DNA of 64,000 bases from Rhodococcus marinonascens NBRC 14363 (lineage in GTDB: Bacteria; Actinomycetota; Actinomycetes; Mycobacteriales; Mycobacteriaceae): NCBI RefSeq assembly GCF_001894885.1, contig NZ_BCXB01000016.1:1-64000 (forward strand). The letters run 5' to 3'. How positions within the stretch are numbered: position 1 is the first letter of the stretch; the number at the start of each line of letters is the position of its first letter. Positions 11,401-19,690 of the stretch are shown here, in pieces. The notes under the pieces were generated by a model. It searched no databases, was not told where the DNA came from, and saw only the letters and a program-made list of their open reading frames with translations. A program made the translations under genes and the position numbers.

Positions 11401-14224
11401 CATGCAGATACTCGGAGACAGAAGCGTCGAAGCTCGGCGTGGAGAAGTGCAGAGTCCGTGATGACTGCGTCGCTCCGAATCGTGAGCGCTGCTCGACCGC
11501 CAAGCTGTCCAGACCACTGTGTGTGACCGAAACCCCTTTGGGCCGGCCCGTGGAACCGGACGTATAGATTACGTAGGCCGTATTCCCCAGACGAAGAGGC
11601 CGCACCCGCTCGGCGTCGGTGACGACCGACACCGGCTCAGTCGCACAGAGAGCACGGAATCCGTCGTCGTCGAGCACCAGCCACGGAATCGAGTCCGGCA
11701 GCCGGGAGCGCTCGGCGGACACGGTCACGCCCACAGCGGCGCCGGAATCATCGAGCATGTGCTCGATGCGCTCGGCCGGATAGTTCGGATCCGCCGGCAC
11801 GAATGCCGCGCCCGACTTGGCAACCGCCAGCATCGACAGGACCGACTCGATCGACCGCGTCATGCACAGTGCCACGCAGTTCTCCGACCCGATGCCGCGA
11901 GCGACCAAGACGCGTGCCAACTGGTTTGAGCGCTCGTCCAGCTCTCGATACGTCACGGCGACACCACGATAAGAAAGCGCGACACCGGCGGGAAATTCTC
12001 TTGCTGCCGAATCGAACAATTCAGGGAGTGTGCGTTCCGAACCGCTCGGTACACCATGGACCGGAACGAGGGCGGCTCGTTCGGTATCGGAGAGGATATC
12101 GATTTCGCCGACGTCGATCCCCGGGTCCGTGGTGACCGCATCCAGGATTCGGCGGAACCGCTCGCCGAGCCTGAGTACAGTTTCGGGATCGAACAGATCT
12201 GTGGCGAACCCGAGGGTCGCCGTGATTCCGGACGGGGTGCCGCCGGCGTCGAAAATCTCCGCCACGGTCACCCGGAGGTCGAATCTGCCGATCCCGGAGT
12301 GGGGAGGCACGGCGTCTCCGGAAGACACGGTGTTTCCGGAAGACACGGCGTCTCCGGCGGACACGGCCTTTCCGGAAACAGCTGTCCCGTCGCGGTGCTC
12401 GAACAGCACCTGGACGATCGGTGAATACGCGGGGGAATCGCCGACCTCGAGCGTCCGCACCAACCGCTCGAAAGGAACGTCGCGGTGTTCGAACGAATCC
12501 TCGTCGACCTCACGAACGTGGCTGAGCAGATTCGTGAAGGACATGTTCGATTGAACACGACTGCGCAGCACCACAATGTTCTGGCCCGCGTCCACCGTGG
12601 TCGGCGTTCCGATCGCCACATCAGAGGCGCCGGAAAGCCTGCTCAGCAAAACGGTCATTGCGGCATGTAGAACCGGGAAAAGGGCCATGCCGTTTTCGCG
12701 TGCCAGTGCGACCACTCGGCGATGAGTATCTGCACCGATGAGGAGTTCGACACGATCTGTGTTCTGGGACTGTGTGGCAGGTCGTGCCCTGTCGGAAGGC
12801 AGGTTGAGCAACTCGGGAAGACCCGCGAGCCGATCTCTCCAGTACTCGAGCTGCCCCGCTTCGGAGCGTAGTCGCTCGCCTTCGCGGGCAGTGGTCGCGT
12901 GAATCGTGGCGAGCCGGGCTTGCGGGTCTGCCTCGATGAACTCTTCCAGCAGTTCGACGAAGTGCCGGTGATGCGCCCGTAGCGCCGGATCCTCGTACCG
13001 GTTCGGATTCGCCCGGAAATCGACGAAGAGCCCAGCTGGAGTGCCACTTTGATACACGTTGACCAGAAGATCTTCTACCGGACCCGAGGTGATGATATGG
13101 AATTCGCCCACCAAGGAGCCCAGCTGAACCTCCTGAAGGAAGAGCATTACGTTGACCATGGGTCCGTACAGCGCGGGGCCACTGCCGGCACTCACATCGC
13201 GGCGGATGTCGTCGATACTGCACCGCTGATGCCGCAACGCACCCACCAACTCGCTCTGAACCCGCGACTCGAGTTCGGCGACCGTGTCCCCTTCGTCGAC
13301 CGAGATCATCAGCGGCGCGACATTGACCATCATGCCGCCGGAATTGCGCAGCAATGACGTTGTCCGGCCGGACAACGGAACATTCACGAGTACGGTGTCC
13401 TTCGCCGTAGCGCGCGAAAGGTAGCAGGCAAAGGCGGCGATGATCGAGGCTGCGGCACTCGCGGTCGCCTGCCTGTCGGAACCCTGGAGGCCGGCAAGGG
13501 CCACCTCGGACAACGCGGCACTCTCGACTCTGCTCTCGGTGACTGCGGGAGCGGACTCGACGGCCAAGCTCGATCCCTCCACACCCTCGACCCGCCCCGC
13601 CCAGTACTCGCGATCCGCCAGGAATCGTTCGGAGGATCGGTTGCGGACGTCGATGTCATGCAGCTCGCGCAGGGGCACAGCTCGACTCGGATCCGGTTCG
13701 CGGCCGGCCACCGCGGCCGAGTACCGGTGCGCGATGCGGTTGACCATCGTCATGGCACCGTATCCGTCGAGCGCGACGTGGTGGATGCGGCTGTACCACA
13801 GGTAGTGCGACTCGCGCACGCACAGGATCGAGGTCTCGACGAGGCGATCCGAACTGAGGTCGAGTGGGGTCTGGTAGTCCTGGCGCATCCATTGGTGCGC
13901 GGCATCGACCGGATGGTCCGCACCACGAAAGTCGATGAAGTTGACCGGAATGTCGGTCGCATCGTCCACATATTGCATCGGCTGGCCGTCGACCTCGACG
14001 ACCTTGAGGAAGGGCGACTGGAACTCGCGACCGGCCGCGACTGTTTCTCGTCGCAGCAGATCAACGTCGAGGTCGCCGTGTAACTCCACGTATTGCGCTA
14101 TCGAGATCGGCACCGCGGGGTCGAGTTGCTGTGCAAACCAGGTCGCACGCTGCGCCGCGGACAGCGGGAAATGCAGTGCGCCCGAAATTTGTGTAGCCGG
14201 ATTTCGCGAATCTTCAGGCGTCAC
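1..14224 (-). CDS. Giant non-ribosomal peptide synthetase (3' end outside window)
   Basis: One open frame runs without a stop from 14224 to the window edge, giving 4741 residues. The GTG start at 14224 has a GGAGG seven bases upstream; an in-frame ATG 12 codons earlier lacks such a site. Reading the minus strand gives C, half-C, A-T, C-A-T, C-A-T-E, C-A(partial). Each complete module shows the A-domain phosphate loop [10 protein letters not shown], the C-terminal A-domain lysine (GK(I/L/V)(N/D)R) and a carrier serine in LGG(N/D)S. The four full C domains have HHxxxDG. The enzyme would activate amino acids as adenylates, load them on phosphopantetheine arms and condense them. No thioesterase or reductase domain is visible because the end is missing, and no MbtH-like gene is in the window. 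The product is unknown. The family is certain; the chemistry is inferred. Confidence 0.97.
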   Translation of the reverse strand, partial: MTPEDSRNPATQISGALHFPLSAAQRATWFAQQLDPAVPISIAQYVELHGDLDVDLLRRETVAAGREFQSPFLKVVEVDGQPMQYVDDATDIPVNFIDFRGADHPVDAAHQWMRQDYQTPLDLSSDRLVETSILCVRESHYLWYSRIHHVALDGYGAMTMVNRIAHRYSAAVAGREPDPSRAVPLRELHDIDVRNRSSERFLADREYWAGRVEGVEGSSLAVESAPAVTESRVESAALSEVALAGLQGSDRQATASAAASIIAAFACYLSRATAKDTVLVNVPLSGRTTSLLRNSGGMMVNVAPLMISVDEGDTVAELESRVQSELVGALRHQRCSIDDIRRDVSAGSGPALYGPMVNVMLFLQEVQLGSLVGEFHIITSGPVEDLLVNVYQSGTPAGLFVDFRANPNRYEDPALRAHHRHFVELLEEFIEADPQARLATIHATTAREGERLRSEAGQLEYWRDRLAGLPELLNLPSDRARPATQSQNTDRVELLIGADTHRRVVALARENGMALFPVLHAAMTVLLSRLSGASDVAIGTPTTVDAGQNIVVLRSRVQSNMSFTNLLSHVREVDEDSFEHRDVPFERLVRTLEVGDSPAYSPIVQVLFEHRDGTAVSGKAVSAGDAVSSGNTVSSGDAVPPHSGIGRFDLRVTVAEIFDAGGTPSGITATLGFATDLFDPETVLRLGERFRRILDAVTTDPGIDVGEIDILSDTERAALVPVHGVPSGSERTLPELFDSAAREFPAGVALSYRGVAVTYRELDERSNQLARVLVARGIGSENCVALCMTRSIESVLSMLAVAKSGAAFVPADPNYPAERIEHMLDDSGAAVGVTVSAERSRLPDSIPWLVLDDDGFRALCATEPVSVVTDAERVRPLRLGNTAYVIYTSGSTGRPKGVSVTHSGLDSLAVEQRSRFGATQSSRTLHFSTPSFDASVSEYLHAFGAGATMVIVPPTIYGGAELSRLLKTERVTHGFIATAALGSIEPDGLSDFQDVVTGGEACPPELVKRWAPGRRLFQAYGPTEATVMSNISEPIAPAGAITLGGPLSGFHEVVLDARLKPVPVGVAGELYLSGNALARGYHGKTALTAERFVADPLGAPGDRMYRTGDVVRWRTDRTLEYLGRSDFQVKVRGFRIELGEIDTVLHAHPRVRTALTVARTAPSGDAVLVSYVLPTAGQRLATAELKDYAGERLPTYMVPAAIVVLDEIPMTPAGKINRQALPAPEFLSTGTEFRAPVNPVEQAVARVFADVLGVERISLDSSFFDLGGNSLVATRVISRVNAALGVDIGVRTLFEAPTVESLAERIERADTNRTYRPNLVAQMRPDRIPLSLAQQRMWFVNQFDTTSPAYNIPMTIRLSGSLDVEALRAAMGDVIERHESLRTVYPASVDGPYQVIVPPAQVVPDLASRAVGGEEALRDRIVELCAQGFDVSVGVPVRGAVFRTGRGEHVLMLVVHHISADGGSLAPLARDLTVAYAARVRQQAPDWLPLPVQYADYSLWQRAVLGGDRDPDSLMSAQLKYWKQALSGLPDTIDLPLDRPRPAERSLQGGTTSFSVSAELHRELLLLARQHDSTVFMVMHAALAVLSARLSGSGDIAIGTPIGGRGEEALDDLVGMLVNTLVLRTAVEPDATFAQVLSHAREVDLAAFDHTEVPFESVVDALAPSRSTAYSPLFQVLLEFQNTAPAHVEFPGLSVEIVEVESAVSKFDLQLTLAERYDEAGAAAGISASFTFASDVFDRATVVGFGERFVRILESVVAEPGVPVGDVTVLGPGERELVVDTWNSTVHEVPSTTLAALFDVQVACTPDAPAVTFDGTVLTYAEFDARANRLARYLISTGVAPESLVGVQIRRSTDLLVAIYAVIKAGGGYVPIDPNQPAERIAHVLEMSSPACVLTGGPQGFDVPGEIPVLDLDTLDVSALSAGPVRDGDRLAPLRPENTAYVIFTSGSTGRPKGVGVTHAAIVNRLAWMQGQYQLGCDDVVLQKTPVTFDVSVWELFWPMQVGARVVVAPPEGHRDPQYLAGAITEHSVTAVHFVPSMLAVFTAERAAAGCTSLRWVFASGEVLPAQTASSMRALVPGVGMHNLYGPTEAAVDVTFHEFTDADTVRVPIGAPVWNTRLLVLDARLRPVPVGVAAELYLAGVQLAREYVSRPDLTAERFVANPFGATGDRMYRTGDLVSWNAAGELEYLGRTDFQVKLRGQRIEPGDIEAALLRNENIAQAVVVVRSDGPTGDDYIAAYVVPADGAVVDGRVVLGDAAPVLPGYLVPSVVVVLAELPVNASGKLDRKALPAPDFGSAAVGFIAPRSPIEEIVAAVVADLLGIARVGVEDNFFTLGGNSLIATRLVARINAAVGDRIDLRGVFDAPTVAGLAALAESEEGLESRPPLKPREGTAEVPVSLPQQRMWFINQFDTSSSAYNVAFALRLEGRLDVNALRAAVADVIDRHEAVRTVFPLTADGPRQVILPATSVAPDLAPIGVSGDAELREQCLRVLSAGFDVTEQVPLRAHLFSLDEDVHVLAVVVHHIAADGFSMAPLARDVMDAYVSRVHGSAPDWAPLEVQYADYTLWQREWLGSESDESSLISRQLAYWTATLSDLPEVLEFPADRPRPAVRSLHGGRVEFVIGPEVHAGVLSIARQHNTTVFMILHAALAILLARLSGSDDIPIGTPVAGRGERALDDVVGMFVNTLVLRTHVDGGATFAELLDGVREADLGAFTHAEVPFERVVEVLSPSRSTAYSPLFQVMLEFQDIERPTLELPDLQIRSVDLAIDTTNFDLQFSLARNVDIEGNPTGITAGLGYATDLFDESTATGFAKRFSTILAAVTADPGARVGDIDILDARERAELIPVPGGAAMATRTLPDLLAEAAASDPDAVALVFEGREVRYGDLDRRSNQLARMLIADGVGPESVVALCVPRSLESVLAVWAVAKSGAAFLPVDPGHPAARIEYMLTDSGAVWSVTTSAHRSALPAAAQCLVLDEPDFDDRLSNYPATAVTDDERISMVRVDNPAYLIYTSGSTGRPKGVAVTHRGLSNFVAQEKDTFATTAESRTLHFASPSFDASILELLLAVGSSATMVIAPPSVYGGVELAQLLEAERVTHCFATPVALASIDPVGLTGLECVVTGGEACPPELVARWAPGRRMFNAYGPTEVTVVSSISASLVPGSPVTIGTPTLGFAEVVLDSRLQPVPAGVAGELYLAGPALARGYQRRFPLTAERFVPDPFGPAGSRMYRTGDRVRWTIDGQLEYLGRTDSQVKIRGFRIELGEVESALLAHDNVAQAVTSVWNEDGGADRLIGYLVPESGVTLDTSAVLGFIGGRLASYMVPSALVILEALPLTVHGKVDRTALPAPDFAAAVPGSRPPRTETEVLLAGLFEEVLGLDSVGADDSFFALGGDSIMSIQLVARAKAAGVILSPRNVFECRTVAGLAESARFDDIDAVALEELPGGGVGPSPLTPVTRWMLERSGGRLDRFSQALLLVAPAGLTHEVLGRAVEAVLDRHDMLRARLSTADDRQQGMEVLPPGSVLAPALVRRVPIDTVDGDDFTALATAELDAAADHLDPATADMVRMVWFDVPNDVGRLLVVVHHLAVDAVSWRILISDLASACSQLQSGSIPALPEVGTSMRRWSHGLCDVVRHRTHELELWEKTLDGSDPLIGSRPLDPATDVDATVGTVTVEVSPSVTGALLTTLPKAFHGSVGDGLLTALTLALIAWRREQGADISDALINLEGHGREEHVVAGADLSRTVGWFTTLYPTRLDLTGIDVDAAVAGGRAAGEAIKTVKEQLLAIPDHGIGFGMLRYLDGDTSAALRRFPSPQVSFNYLGRVATTGGTTDWLPVEGSGELGGTQNPDMPVASVIDINAVVDDNAEGPRLRATFAFPAGVLDEAQVAALADLWRRALEGLAAHTSRPGTGGLTPSDVPLVSASQRQIERWEERFPALQDVWSLSPLQSGLLFHASLAASVDVYTAQLRINLEGAVDAGRLRSAAAGLLAGHPNLRSAFVYDDDGVPAQLVVDGVEVPCQEVDLTGHGSAVDAELTRLLDEDRSARFGLDTPPLLRLTLVCTAPERYVLVITNHHIILDGWSMPLLVRELLVRYADDGATAGLPEPSSYRTYLDWVANRDSDVSAQAWELALDGFEEPTLLAPRASTAHYGVPHEIDVELPAAVLDGMTTVVERVGVTMNTVVQAAWGVLLSRLLSRDDVVFGATVSGRPPQLSGVENMLGLFINTVPVRVRVDSDETFAGLLARLQEEQATLLDHHHLGLGEIQSRAGLGTLFDTLSVFESYPIDTSGLDETTDIGGMRVTALDARDATHYPITLLSILEPRLRLSLRYQPGVFDRGTVTRFAGRFVRILEAVARDAEAVVGDVEILAPGEREWVVTTWNATDHEVPAATLAGLFDAQVARTPDAPAITFDGTTLSYTEFDARANRLARYLISAGVGPESLVGVVLQRSVDLLVGIYAVIKAGGAYVPIDPDLPAERIGYVVGTVDPVLVLTTTTDRVVMPAGVPLVDVDTLDVSGLAAGPVRDGDRLAPLRPENTAYVIFTSGSTGRPKGVGVTHAAIVNRLAWMQGQYQLGCDDVVLQKTPVTFDVSVWELFWPLQTGARLVIAEPSGHRDPVYLGRVIGEQSVTTVHFVPSMLAVFLAEQAAAQCTSLRRVFASGEALPAQTASRMRALVPGVEVHNLYGPTEASVDVTYYEVTDADTATVPIGAPVWNTGAFVLDGRLRPVPVGVAGELCLAGAQ
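2530..7060 (-). other. NRPS module 3: C-A-T-E, epimerising
   Basis: The C domain has HHIAADG at 6661-6641. The A domain pocket reads D-A-L-F-V-G-A-V-V plus K, closest to an aromatic (tyrosine) code that I recall, but not assigned. The carrier motif is LGGDSI (serine codon at 4042); the Asp is typical of carriers that feed an epimerisation domain. The E domain follows, with [10 protein letters not shown] at 3472-3443, then GWFTTLYP and FNYLG motifs. The third residue should therefore become D-configured. Confidence 0.85.
7130..10250 (-). other. NRPS module 2: C-A-T, serine-type pocket
   Basis: The C domain has HHISADG at 9859-9839. The A domain has [10 protein letters not shown] near 8380 and pocket residues D-V-W-H-F-S-L-V-D plus K, which is the textbook serine code (identical to EntF). 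The carrier domain has LGGNSL with its serine codon at 7216. The C domain is of the ordinary type that joins L-residues. Confidence 0.85.
10330..12100 (-). other. NRPS module 1: adenylation and carrier domains
   Basis: The adenylation domain has [10 protein letters not shown] near 11560 and AYGPTE further on. The carrier domain has LGGNSL with its serine codon at 10417. Specificity-pocket residues read by hand are D-A-S-F-V-G-A-V-M with the invariant K. I cannot assign a substrate; the pocket is most like aromatic or large hydrophobic codes that I recall, such as one tryptophan code. It is similar to module 3 and unlike modules 2 and 4. Confidence 0.75.
12130..12870 (-). other. NRPS domain: C-terminal half of a second condensation domain
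   Basis: Directly after the first C domain the frame resumes in the middle of another C domain at [16 protein letters not shown] (residue about 456). It continues through [18 protein letters not shown] and SPIVQVLF to the normal C-to-A linker near residue 698. The N-terminal subdomain with HHxxxDG is absent, so this piece cannot catalyse condensation alone. The layout looks like an internal deletion that removed an A-T pair and the front half of the next C domain. Confidence 0.8.
12308..12379 (-). repeat. 18-bp in-frame tandem repeat, four copies
   Basis: Four adjacent imperfect 18-base units (12308-12325, 12326-12343, 12344-12361, 12362-12379) encode six-residue repeats: [24 protein letters not shown]. 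They lie in the half-C domain just after [15 protein letters not shown], where the other C domains of this protein have only a short loop. The length keeps the frame. Confidence 0.9.
12900..14170 (-). other. NRPS domain: N-terminal condensation domain (EntF-like)
   Basis: Residues about 19-441 form a full condensation domain with HHVALDGYG at 13783-13757 (His148, His149, Asp153). The sequence after the active site (YW, then NVMLF, then GPVEDL and ANPNRY) resembles the starter C domains of enterobactin-type siderophore synthetases as I remember them. A condensation domain at the very N terminus usually accepts an acyl or aryl group, or a peptide, from a separate carrier protein. The donor here cannot be told from the sequence. 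Confidence 0.85.
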
Positions 14225-14606
14225 GGTGATACCTCCGCGTAAGGTTTCCCCGACCGGCATATGTGTGGCCGTGTCCGGATCCGGGCTCGCAAATGCGAGA
14301 GGCGGAGACTTCTCCTCGCCCCCCGAATCGTTCGTTCCCGATCAACAGGGCACACAAGATCTCATGGTTGCACAGCTTGCGCGGCTCTGGTTGCCCATTC
14401 GTTCGTGGCGATACCGAGTCCAGGTCGAATGGGCTGCTTAGAGACCCATTCGAGACGGTCCTGATGCCGCGACCGGCGACGTCGTTCGGTGGGAGCTGAG
14501 CGCAAAGGTGACCAGACAAGCCCTGGACGATTTGTCACCGCCGACGATGTCGGCCCAGGTTAATTAGCCACTTTGTTCGACCAGATGGCGGGGTACGCTT
14601 GAGCTG
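14225..14606. promoter_or_regulatory. Divergent intergenic region between NRPS and acyl-CoA dehydrogenase-like gene
   Basis: This 382-bp stretch has no convincing gene. It must hold the promoters for both divergent genes. The only notable site is a near-palindrome GGTTAATTAGCC at 14558-14569, about 40 bases before the + strand gene; it could be an operator. It matches only half of an IdeR iron box. I see no clear -10/-35 pair. Confidence 0.5.
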
Positions 14607-15623
14607 GTGACCAACTACACACAACGCGCTCGGGACATAGCAGAGCGGGTGCTGCTACCAGCGGCCAACCCCGTCGACGGAGAGGGGAAGATCCCGCCCA
14701 GCCACTTCGAGGCGCTGGCCGCCGCAGGCTTCTACGGCATCAGCGCTCCCCCCGAGCTTGGCGGACCCGACTTGAGCATCGACGACCGGGCAGATCTCTT
14801 GGAAACCCTGAACGGAGGCTGCCTGGCCACCGCGTTCACCTGGGCGCAGCATGGCGGCCTCGTCACTCACCTGGCAACGTCGCCGAACACCGCACTGCGC
14901 GAGATCTACTGGGACGGCCTCGTGAACGGGTCCATCAAAGGCGGAATCACCGGTGCGGGCGCAGCCCCACAACCACCATTGCTATACGCGCGGCGCACCG
15001 ACGACGGCTACGTTCTCAACGGTGTGGCGCCGTTCGTCACAGGTTGGGACATCATCGACGTCATCCTGATCTTTGCCCGCGACGAGATCGACGACTCGAT
15101 CGTGGAGGTGCTCATCGACGCACGCTCAAGTAAAGGGGCATCCGTGCAGGCGCTGCCACTCATCGCTGCACGCGCGAGCAACACAGTCCGGATCCGATTC
15201 GACAACTTCCACGTCGCCAACGATCGGGTGTGCAACGTGATCACCCGCGACGAGTTCATGGCGGGAGAGATTATCCTTTCCAGGTTCAACGCATCGATGC
15301 CCCTGGGCATCGCTCGTCGGTGCCTGACAGAACTCGAGAAGCGGGAAGTCGACACGACCGAATTCGCGGCGCAGCTGTCGACCGTCCGCGACCATCTCAA
15401 CGCCACATTATCCGGAGGATTTGACTGCCACCTAGCCCGAGCCGAGGCCATGGCGCTGGCAGTCCGGGCCGCCACAGCCCTCATGGCGGCCACGGGCAGC
15501 TCCTCGTCCGTGGAAGGCAACACCGCAGAACGACTCGTCCGTGAGGCGATGTTGGCCATGGTCGTGGGGTCGCGGCCTGAGATTCGCACCGCACTGCTCG
15601 GTCAGCTCACGGCGGCATCTTAA
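14607..15623 (+). CDS. Acyl-CoA dehydrogenase-family flavoprotein
   Basis: The 338-residue protein has the N-terminal helical region (FEALAAAGFYGISAPPELGG), the mid beta-domain (VLNGVAPFVTGW, then DNFHV) and a C-terminal helical region of the acyl-CoA dehydrogenase family. It is about 40 residues shorter than usual. The C-terminal RDAxxxxIYEGTSEIQ-type motif is degenerate (REAMLAMVVGSRPEI), so the usual catalytic end is not clear. It starts with GTG at 14607 with only a weak GAGC ribosome site. It is divergent from the NRPS and might modify its substrate or product, but no sequence feature proves this. A plain role in fatty-acid or amino-acid oxidation is equally possible. Confidence 0.75.
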   Translation: MTNYTQRARDIAERVLLPAANPVDGEGKIPPSHFEALAAAGFYGISAPPELGGPDLSIDDRADLLETLNGGCLATAFTWAQHGGLVTHLATSPNTALREIYWDGLVNGSIKGGITGAGAAPQPPLLYARRTDDGYVLNGVAPFVTGWDIIDVILIFARDEIDDSIVEVLIDARSSKGASVQALPLIAARASNTVRIRFDNFHVANDRVCNVITRDEFMAGEIILSRFNASMPLGIARRCLTELEKREVDTTEFAAQLSTVRDHLNATLSGGFDCHLARAEAMALAVRAATALMAATGSSSSVEGNTAERLVREAMLAMVVGSRPEIRTALLGQLTAAS

Positions 15624-15842
15624 GTCAAGTGACAATGTGGCCGAAACTTGCCAACGGCCCCAGCTGCTGATCCCCTTGAACGGCTCACCAGTTCGCCGGC
15701 TCCGCTTGCGGCACAACATCACTGACCGTCCCTGACATGAAGGGCGGCCAATCCTACAGCGATGCCTGTGTATTCGATGATGGAACTGTGCACCCGATAG
15801 TGAAATTGCACTGAATGGCTACCGGCGCTACATGCAGCGAGA

Positions 15843-18800
15843 TCAGTCGCCCTCGAGTTCACCTTCGGTTTCCAGGTACACCTGCCGCAGGCCGTCGAGC
15901 GTCTGCTGCTCGGGATGCTCCCACATGTCCCGCTCTGCGGCCTCGAGGAGGCGTTCGGCGATCCCGTGCAGGGCCCACGGGTTGGACTGTTCCATGAACT
16001 TGCGGTTCTGCTCGTCCAGGACGTAGGACTCGGCGAGCTTCTCGTACATCCAGTCGGCGACCACGTTGGTGGTGGCGTCGTACCCGAACAGGTAGTCGAC
16101 GGTTGCGGCCATTTCGAATGCACCCTTGTAGCCGTGGCGGCGCATCGCGCCGAGCCACCGCGGGTTCACGACGCGGGCACGGAACACCCGGGACGTCTCC
16201 TCCGACAGGGTTCGGGTGCGCACCGACTCGGGTCGGGTGCTGTCGCCGATGTATGCCTCTGGCGATTTCCCGGTGAGCGCGCGCACCGTCGCGACCATGC
16301 CGCCGTGGTACTGGAAGTAGTCGTCGGCGTCGGCGATGTCGTGTTCACGGGTGTCAGTGTTCTTGGCTGCGACGGTGATCCGGCGGTAGGCAGTGCGCAT
16401 GTCGTCGGCTGCGGGGGCACCATCGAGTCCACGCCCGTACGCGAAACCGCCCCATGTGGTGTAGACGTCGGCGAGATCCGCGTCCCCGCGCCAACTCTTC
16501 GAGTCGATCAACTGCAGCAACCCGGCTCCGTAGGTACCCGGCTTGGAACCGAATATGCGGGTGGTCGCTCGTCGCTCGTCGCCGTGTTCGGCCAGATCGG
16601 CCTGCGCATGTGCTCGAACGAAGTTGACCTCCGCCGGTTCTTCCAGTGCCGCCACCAACCGGACGGCGTCGTCGAGCAGGGCTAGCACGTGCGGGAACGC
16701 GTCGCGGAAGAAGCCGCTGATCCGGACCGTGACGTCGATGCGCGGGCGGGCCAGTTCGTTGAGGTCGATCACCTCGAGATTCACCACTCGCCGGCTGGCC
16801 TCGTCCCATACCGGACGCACGCCGAGGAGCGCGAATATCTCGGCGATGTCGTCACCTGACGTGCGCATCGCCGAGGTGCCCCACACGGACAGGCCGACCG
16901 ACCGCGGCCACTCACCGTGATCCGACTTGTATCGGTCCAGCAATGATTCAGCCATCGCCTGGCCGGTCTCCCAGGCCAAACGAGACGGCACCGCCTTGGG
17001 GTCGACGGAGTAGAAGTTGCGGCCCGTCGGAAGCACGTTGATCAGCCCGCGCAGCGGTGACCCGCTCGGCCCGGCGGCGATGAACCCGCCGTCGAGCGCG
17101 TGCAGCACCTGGCCGATCTCGTTGTCGGTTTCCCGAAGCCTCGGTACCACTTCGGTGGCGGCGAAGCGGAGTATCTGCGCGACCGTGGCGTCGTCGGTGA
17201 GGGTGTCGACGGCGGCGGGCTCCCAATCCGCGTCGTGCATGCCCTGTACCAGTGCGTGCGCCTGCTCCTCGATATCGTCTACCCGGGTGCGGGATTCGTC
17301 ACCGTCCTCGCTGAGGCCGAGCGCCTCGCGCAGACCCGGAACGTTCTGTTCGCCGCCCCACATCTGCCGGGCCCGCAGCATGGCGAGAACGAGTTCGACC
17401 TCGGCGGCGTCGCGGGGCGCCTCGCCGAGGATGTGTAGTCCGTCGCGGATCTGGACGTCCTTGATCTCGCACAGCCAACCGTCGACATGCAACAGCATGT
17501 CGTCGAACACGTCCTCGTCGGGCCGTTCCTCGAGACCGAGGTCGTGATCCATCTTGGCTGCCCGCATCAAAGTCCAGATCTGCTGGCGAATGGCCGGCAA
17601 CTTCGACGGATCGAGTGCGGAGATGTTCGCGTGCTCATCGAGGAGTTGCTCGAGTCGGGCGATGTCGCCGTAACTCTCGGCTCGGGCCATCGGGGGGATC
17701 AGATGATCGACCAGGGTCGCGTGCGCGCGCCGCTTGGCCTGGGTGCCCTCGCCGGGATCGTTGACGAGGAACGGGTAGATGAGCGGCAGGTCACCGAGTG
17801 CGGCATCGGTTCCGCACGACGCGGACATGCCGAGCGTCTTGCCGGGCAGCCATTCGAGGTTCCCGTGCTTACCGAGATGGACCACGGCGTCGGCCCCGAA
17901 ACCACCGACCGCCGTGTTCGCGGCGATCCACCGGTATGCCGCCAGGTAGTGGTGGCTCGGCGGCAGGTCCGGGTCGTGGTAGATCGCGACCGGCTTCTCA
18001 CCGAACCCGCGGGGCGGCTGCACCATGAGCACCAAGTTGCCGAACTGCAATGCCGCGATGACGATCTCACCGGATGGATCCTGTGTGCGGTCGACATACA
18101 GTTCGCCGGGTGCCGGACCCCAGTGCTCCTCGACGCGCTCGCACAGCTCCACCGGCAGCGACGTGAACCACTCGCGGTAGCGGTCGGCGGAGATGCGGAT
18201 CGGGTTGCCCTCGAGTTGCTCCGCGGTCAACCAGTCCGGGTCCTGACCACCGGCTGCGATCAGGGCGTGGATCAGGGCGTCACCGTCCTGCGCGGCGAGT
18301 CCGGGCACGGCGTCAGGCCCGTCTTCGGGCCCCAGGTCGTAGCCGGCCGCACGCATCTCGGTGAGCAACCGAATCGCGCTGGCAGGGGTGTCGAGGCCGA
18401 CGGCGTTGCCGATGCGGGCGTGCTTGGTGGGGTACGCCGACAGCATCAGCGCAATCCGGCGCTCGGGCGGGGGAATGCGACGGAGGCGGGCATGCCGGAC
18501 GGCGATGCCCGCCACCCTGGACGCGCGTTCGGCGTCGGGAACGTAGGTGGACAATCCGTCGGCGTCGATCTCCTTGAACGAAAACGGGACCGTGATGAGC
18601 CGACCGTCGAATTCGGGCACCGCGACCTGGGTGGCGACGTCGAGGGGAGAGAGTCCATCGTCGTTGGACTCCCACGATTCGCGGCTGCTGGTCAGGCACA
18701 ATCCCTGCAGGATCGGCACGTCCAATGCGGCGAGGGCGGCTACGTCCCACGCTTCGTCGTCACCACCGGCCGAGACCCCGGCAGGTTTCGTGCCGCCGGC

Positions 18801-19460
18801 CGCGAGGACGGTGACCACCATGGCGTCAGCGCGGCGCAGGGTTTGCAGCAACTCCGGTTCGGCGGTGCGCAGCGACGCGCAATAGATCGGCAACGGGTTG
18901 GCACCGGCGGCGTCGACTGCCTCGCACAGCGCCTCGATGTAGCGAGTGTTCCCGGCCAGGTGCTGGGCGCGGTAGTAGAGCACGGCGATCGTCGGCCGGC
19001 CCACAACCGACTCGGGGGTGACCGACTCGGGGGCAAACGATGCGACTCCCCAACTGGGCAGGTGCACCGGGGCCTCGAAGCCGTGACCGGTGAGCAGCAC
19101 CGTGTCCGACAGGAAGTAATACAACTGCGCGAGGTTGTCGGCACCGCCCTCAGCCAGATAATTGTGGGCCTCGGCGGCAACACCGGCGGTGACCGTCGAG
19201 CATTCCATCAGCTCGGCGTCGGGGGCGTGCTCGCCTCCGAGGACGACGACGGGCAACCCGCCAGCCAGGACCGCGGCAAGCCCCTCCTCCCACGCCCGCC
19301 GACCGCCGAGGATGCGCACGACGACCAGATCGGCGCCGGCGAGTAGCCCCGGCAAATCCTCCTCGACGAGCAGTCGTGCCGGGTTCGCCCAGCGGTAATC
19401 CGCGCCGCTGGCGCGGGCACTGAGCAGATCGGTGTCGGAGGTGGAGAGCAGCAGGATCAC
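15843..19460 (-). CDS. cobN: Cobaltochelatase subunit CobN
   Basis: The 1205-residue protein matches the large subunit of aerobic cobaltochelatase, which with CobS and CobT inserts cobalt into hydrogenobyrinate a,c-diamide using ATP. I chose the GTG at 19460 (start of VILLLSTSDTDLLSARASG) because AGGAAGG lies eight bases upstream and CobN proteins normally begin there. The frame stays open further upstream, but that stretch is riboswitch leader. Recognisable blocks include VHLGKHGNLEWLPGKTLG and SVWGTSAMRTSGDDIAE. It is divergent from cobG and sits alone on the minus strand behind the cobalamin riboswitch, so expression should fall when cobalamin is plentiful. Confidence 0.95.
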   Translation of the reverse strand: MILLLSTSDTDLLSARASGADYRWANPARLLVEEDLPGLLAGADLVVVRILGGRRAWEEGLAAVLAGGLPVVVLGGEHAPDAELMECSTVTAGVAAEAHNYLAEGGADNLAQLYYFLSDTVLLTGHGFEAPVHLPSWGVASFAPESVTPESVVGRPTIAVLYYRAQHLAGNTRYIEALCEAVDAAGANPLPIYCASLRTAEPELLQTLRRADAMVVTVLAAGGTKPAGVSAGGDDEAWDVAALAALDVPILQGLCLTSSRESWESNDDGLSPLDVATQVAVPEFDGRLITVPFSFKEIDADGLSTYVPDAERASRVAGIAVRHARLRRIPPPERRIALMLSAYPTKHARIGNAVGLDTPASAIRLLTEMRAAGYDLGPEDGPDAVPGLAAQDGDALIHALIAAGGQDPDWLTAEQLEGNPIRISADRYREWFTSLPVELCERVEEHWGPAPGELYVDRTQDPSGEIVIAALQFGNLVLMVQPPRGFGEKPVAIYHDPDLPPSHHYLAAYRWIAANTAVGGFGADAVVHLGKHGNLEWLPGKTLGMSASCGTDAALGDLPLIYPFLVNDPGEGTQAKRRAHATLVDHLIPPMARAESYGDIARLEQLLDEHANISALDPSKLPAIRQQIWTLMRAAKMDHDLGLEERPDEDVFDDMLLHVDGWLCEIKDVQIRDGLHILGEAPRDAAEVELVLAMLRARQMWGGEQNVPGLREALGLSEDGDESRTRVDDIEEQAHALVQGMHDADWEPAAVDTLTDDATVAQILRFAATEVVPRLRETDNEIGQVLHALDGGFIAAGPSGSPLRGLINVLPTGRNFYSVDPKAVPSRLAWETGQAMAESLLDRYKSDHGEWPRSVGLSVWGTSAMRTSGDDIAEIFALLGVRPVWDEASRRVVNLEVIDLNELARPRIDVTVRISGFFRDAFPHVLALLDDAVRLVAALEEPAEVNFVRAHAQADLAEHGDERRATTRIFGSKPGTYGAGLLQLIDSKSWRGDADLADVYTTWGGFAYGRGLDGAPAADDMRTAYRRITVAAKNTDTREHDIADADDYFQYHGGMVATVRALTGKSPEAYIGDSTRPESVRTRTLSEETSRVFRARVVNPRWLGAMRRHGYKGAFEMAATVDYLFGYDATTNVVADWMYEKLAESYVLDEQNRKFMEQSNPWALHGIAERLLEAAERDMWEHPEQQTLDGLRQVYLETEGELEGD

Positions 19461-19497
19461 AGGTGGAGCCTTCCTGGGGGTGTCGCGCCCCATGGCG

Positions 19498-19547
19498 GTG
19501 GTTCTACGGAACCGTGGGTCCGGTGGTTCTGCGGAACCGTGGGTCCG
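19498..19547. repeat. 25-bp tandem duplication with hairpins in the cobN leader
   Basis: Two adjacent 25-base copies (19498-19522 and 19523-19547) differ at one base. Each contains an inverted repeat with arms GGTTC and GAACC around a four-base loop (TACG or TGCG on the + strand). They lie between the riboswitch aptamer and the cobN ribosome site, which is where a riboswitch expression platform is expected. Confidence 0.85.
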
Positions 19548-19548
19548 G

Positions 19549-19662
19549 AGCGGCAGCAGGCGAGGGTCTGGCTTGCCCACCGAGACGGGTGAGCTCACAG
19601 TGGCGCGACCGCACCGGATTTCCGCCGGTTTCCTCTACTGGTGCCGCAAGTGCTGGTGATGC
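19549..19662 (-). ncRNA. Cobalamin riboswitch upstream of cobN
   Basis: The minus strand carries the conserved cobalamin-riboswitch core: GAGGAAACCGGCGGAAATCC, then GGTGCGGTCGCGCCACTGTGA, and after a stem-loop a B12 box AAGCCAGACCCTCGCCTGC (about 19557-19575). The order and spacing fit the AdoCbl aptamer family. It is read toward cobN, whose GTG is at 19460. It should reduce cobN expression when cobalamin binds, probably by hiding the ribosome site, because no U-tract terminator is seen. The exact ends are approximate. Confidence 0.93.
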
Positions 19663-19682
19663 TACCGGGCGCCGCCCGTAGC
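19661..19682. promoter_or_regulatory. Inverted repeat between riboswitch and cobG start
   Basis: GCTACCGGGCGCCGCCCGTAGC forms a nine-pair stem with one bulged C and a three-base loop. It ends eight bases before the cobG ATG and lies at the 5' edge of the riboswitch transcript on the other strand. It could be an operator or a structured 5' end. Confidence 0.5.
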
Positions 19683-19690
19683 CTGGGACC

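Noticed and set aside
14558-14569. Possible IdeR iron box (GGTTAATTAGCC) before the NRPS, which would suggest a siderophore
   Set aside because: Only the left half (AGGTTA) fits the 19-bp consensus; the right half does not. Kept only as an unnamed near-palindrome.
15624-15842. Terminator between the acyl-CoA dehydrogenase-like gene and cobN
   Set aside because: A weak GGCCG/CGGCC pair with an 11-base loop is present, but it is too short and loose to claim.
19461-19598. Longer CobN N terminus from an upstream start
   Set aside because: The extra 46 residues are encoded by riboswitch leader and hairpin repeats; the GTG at 19460 has a good ribosome site and matches the family start.
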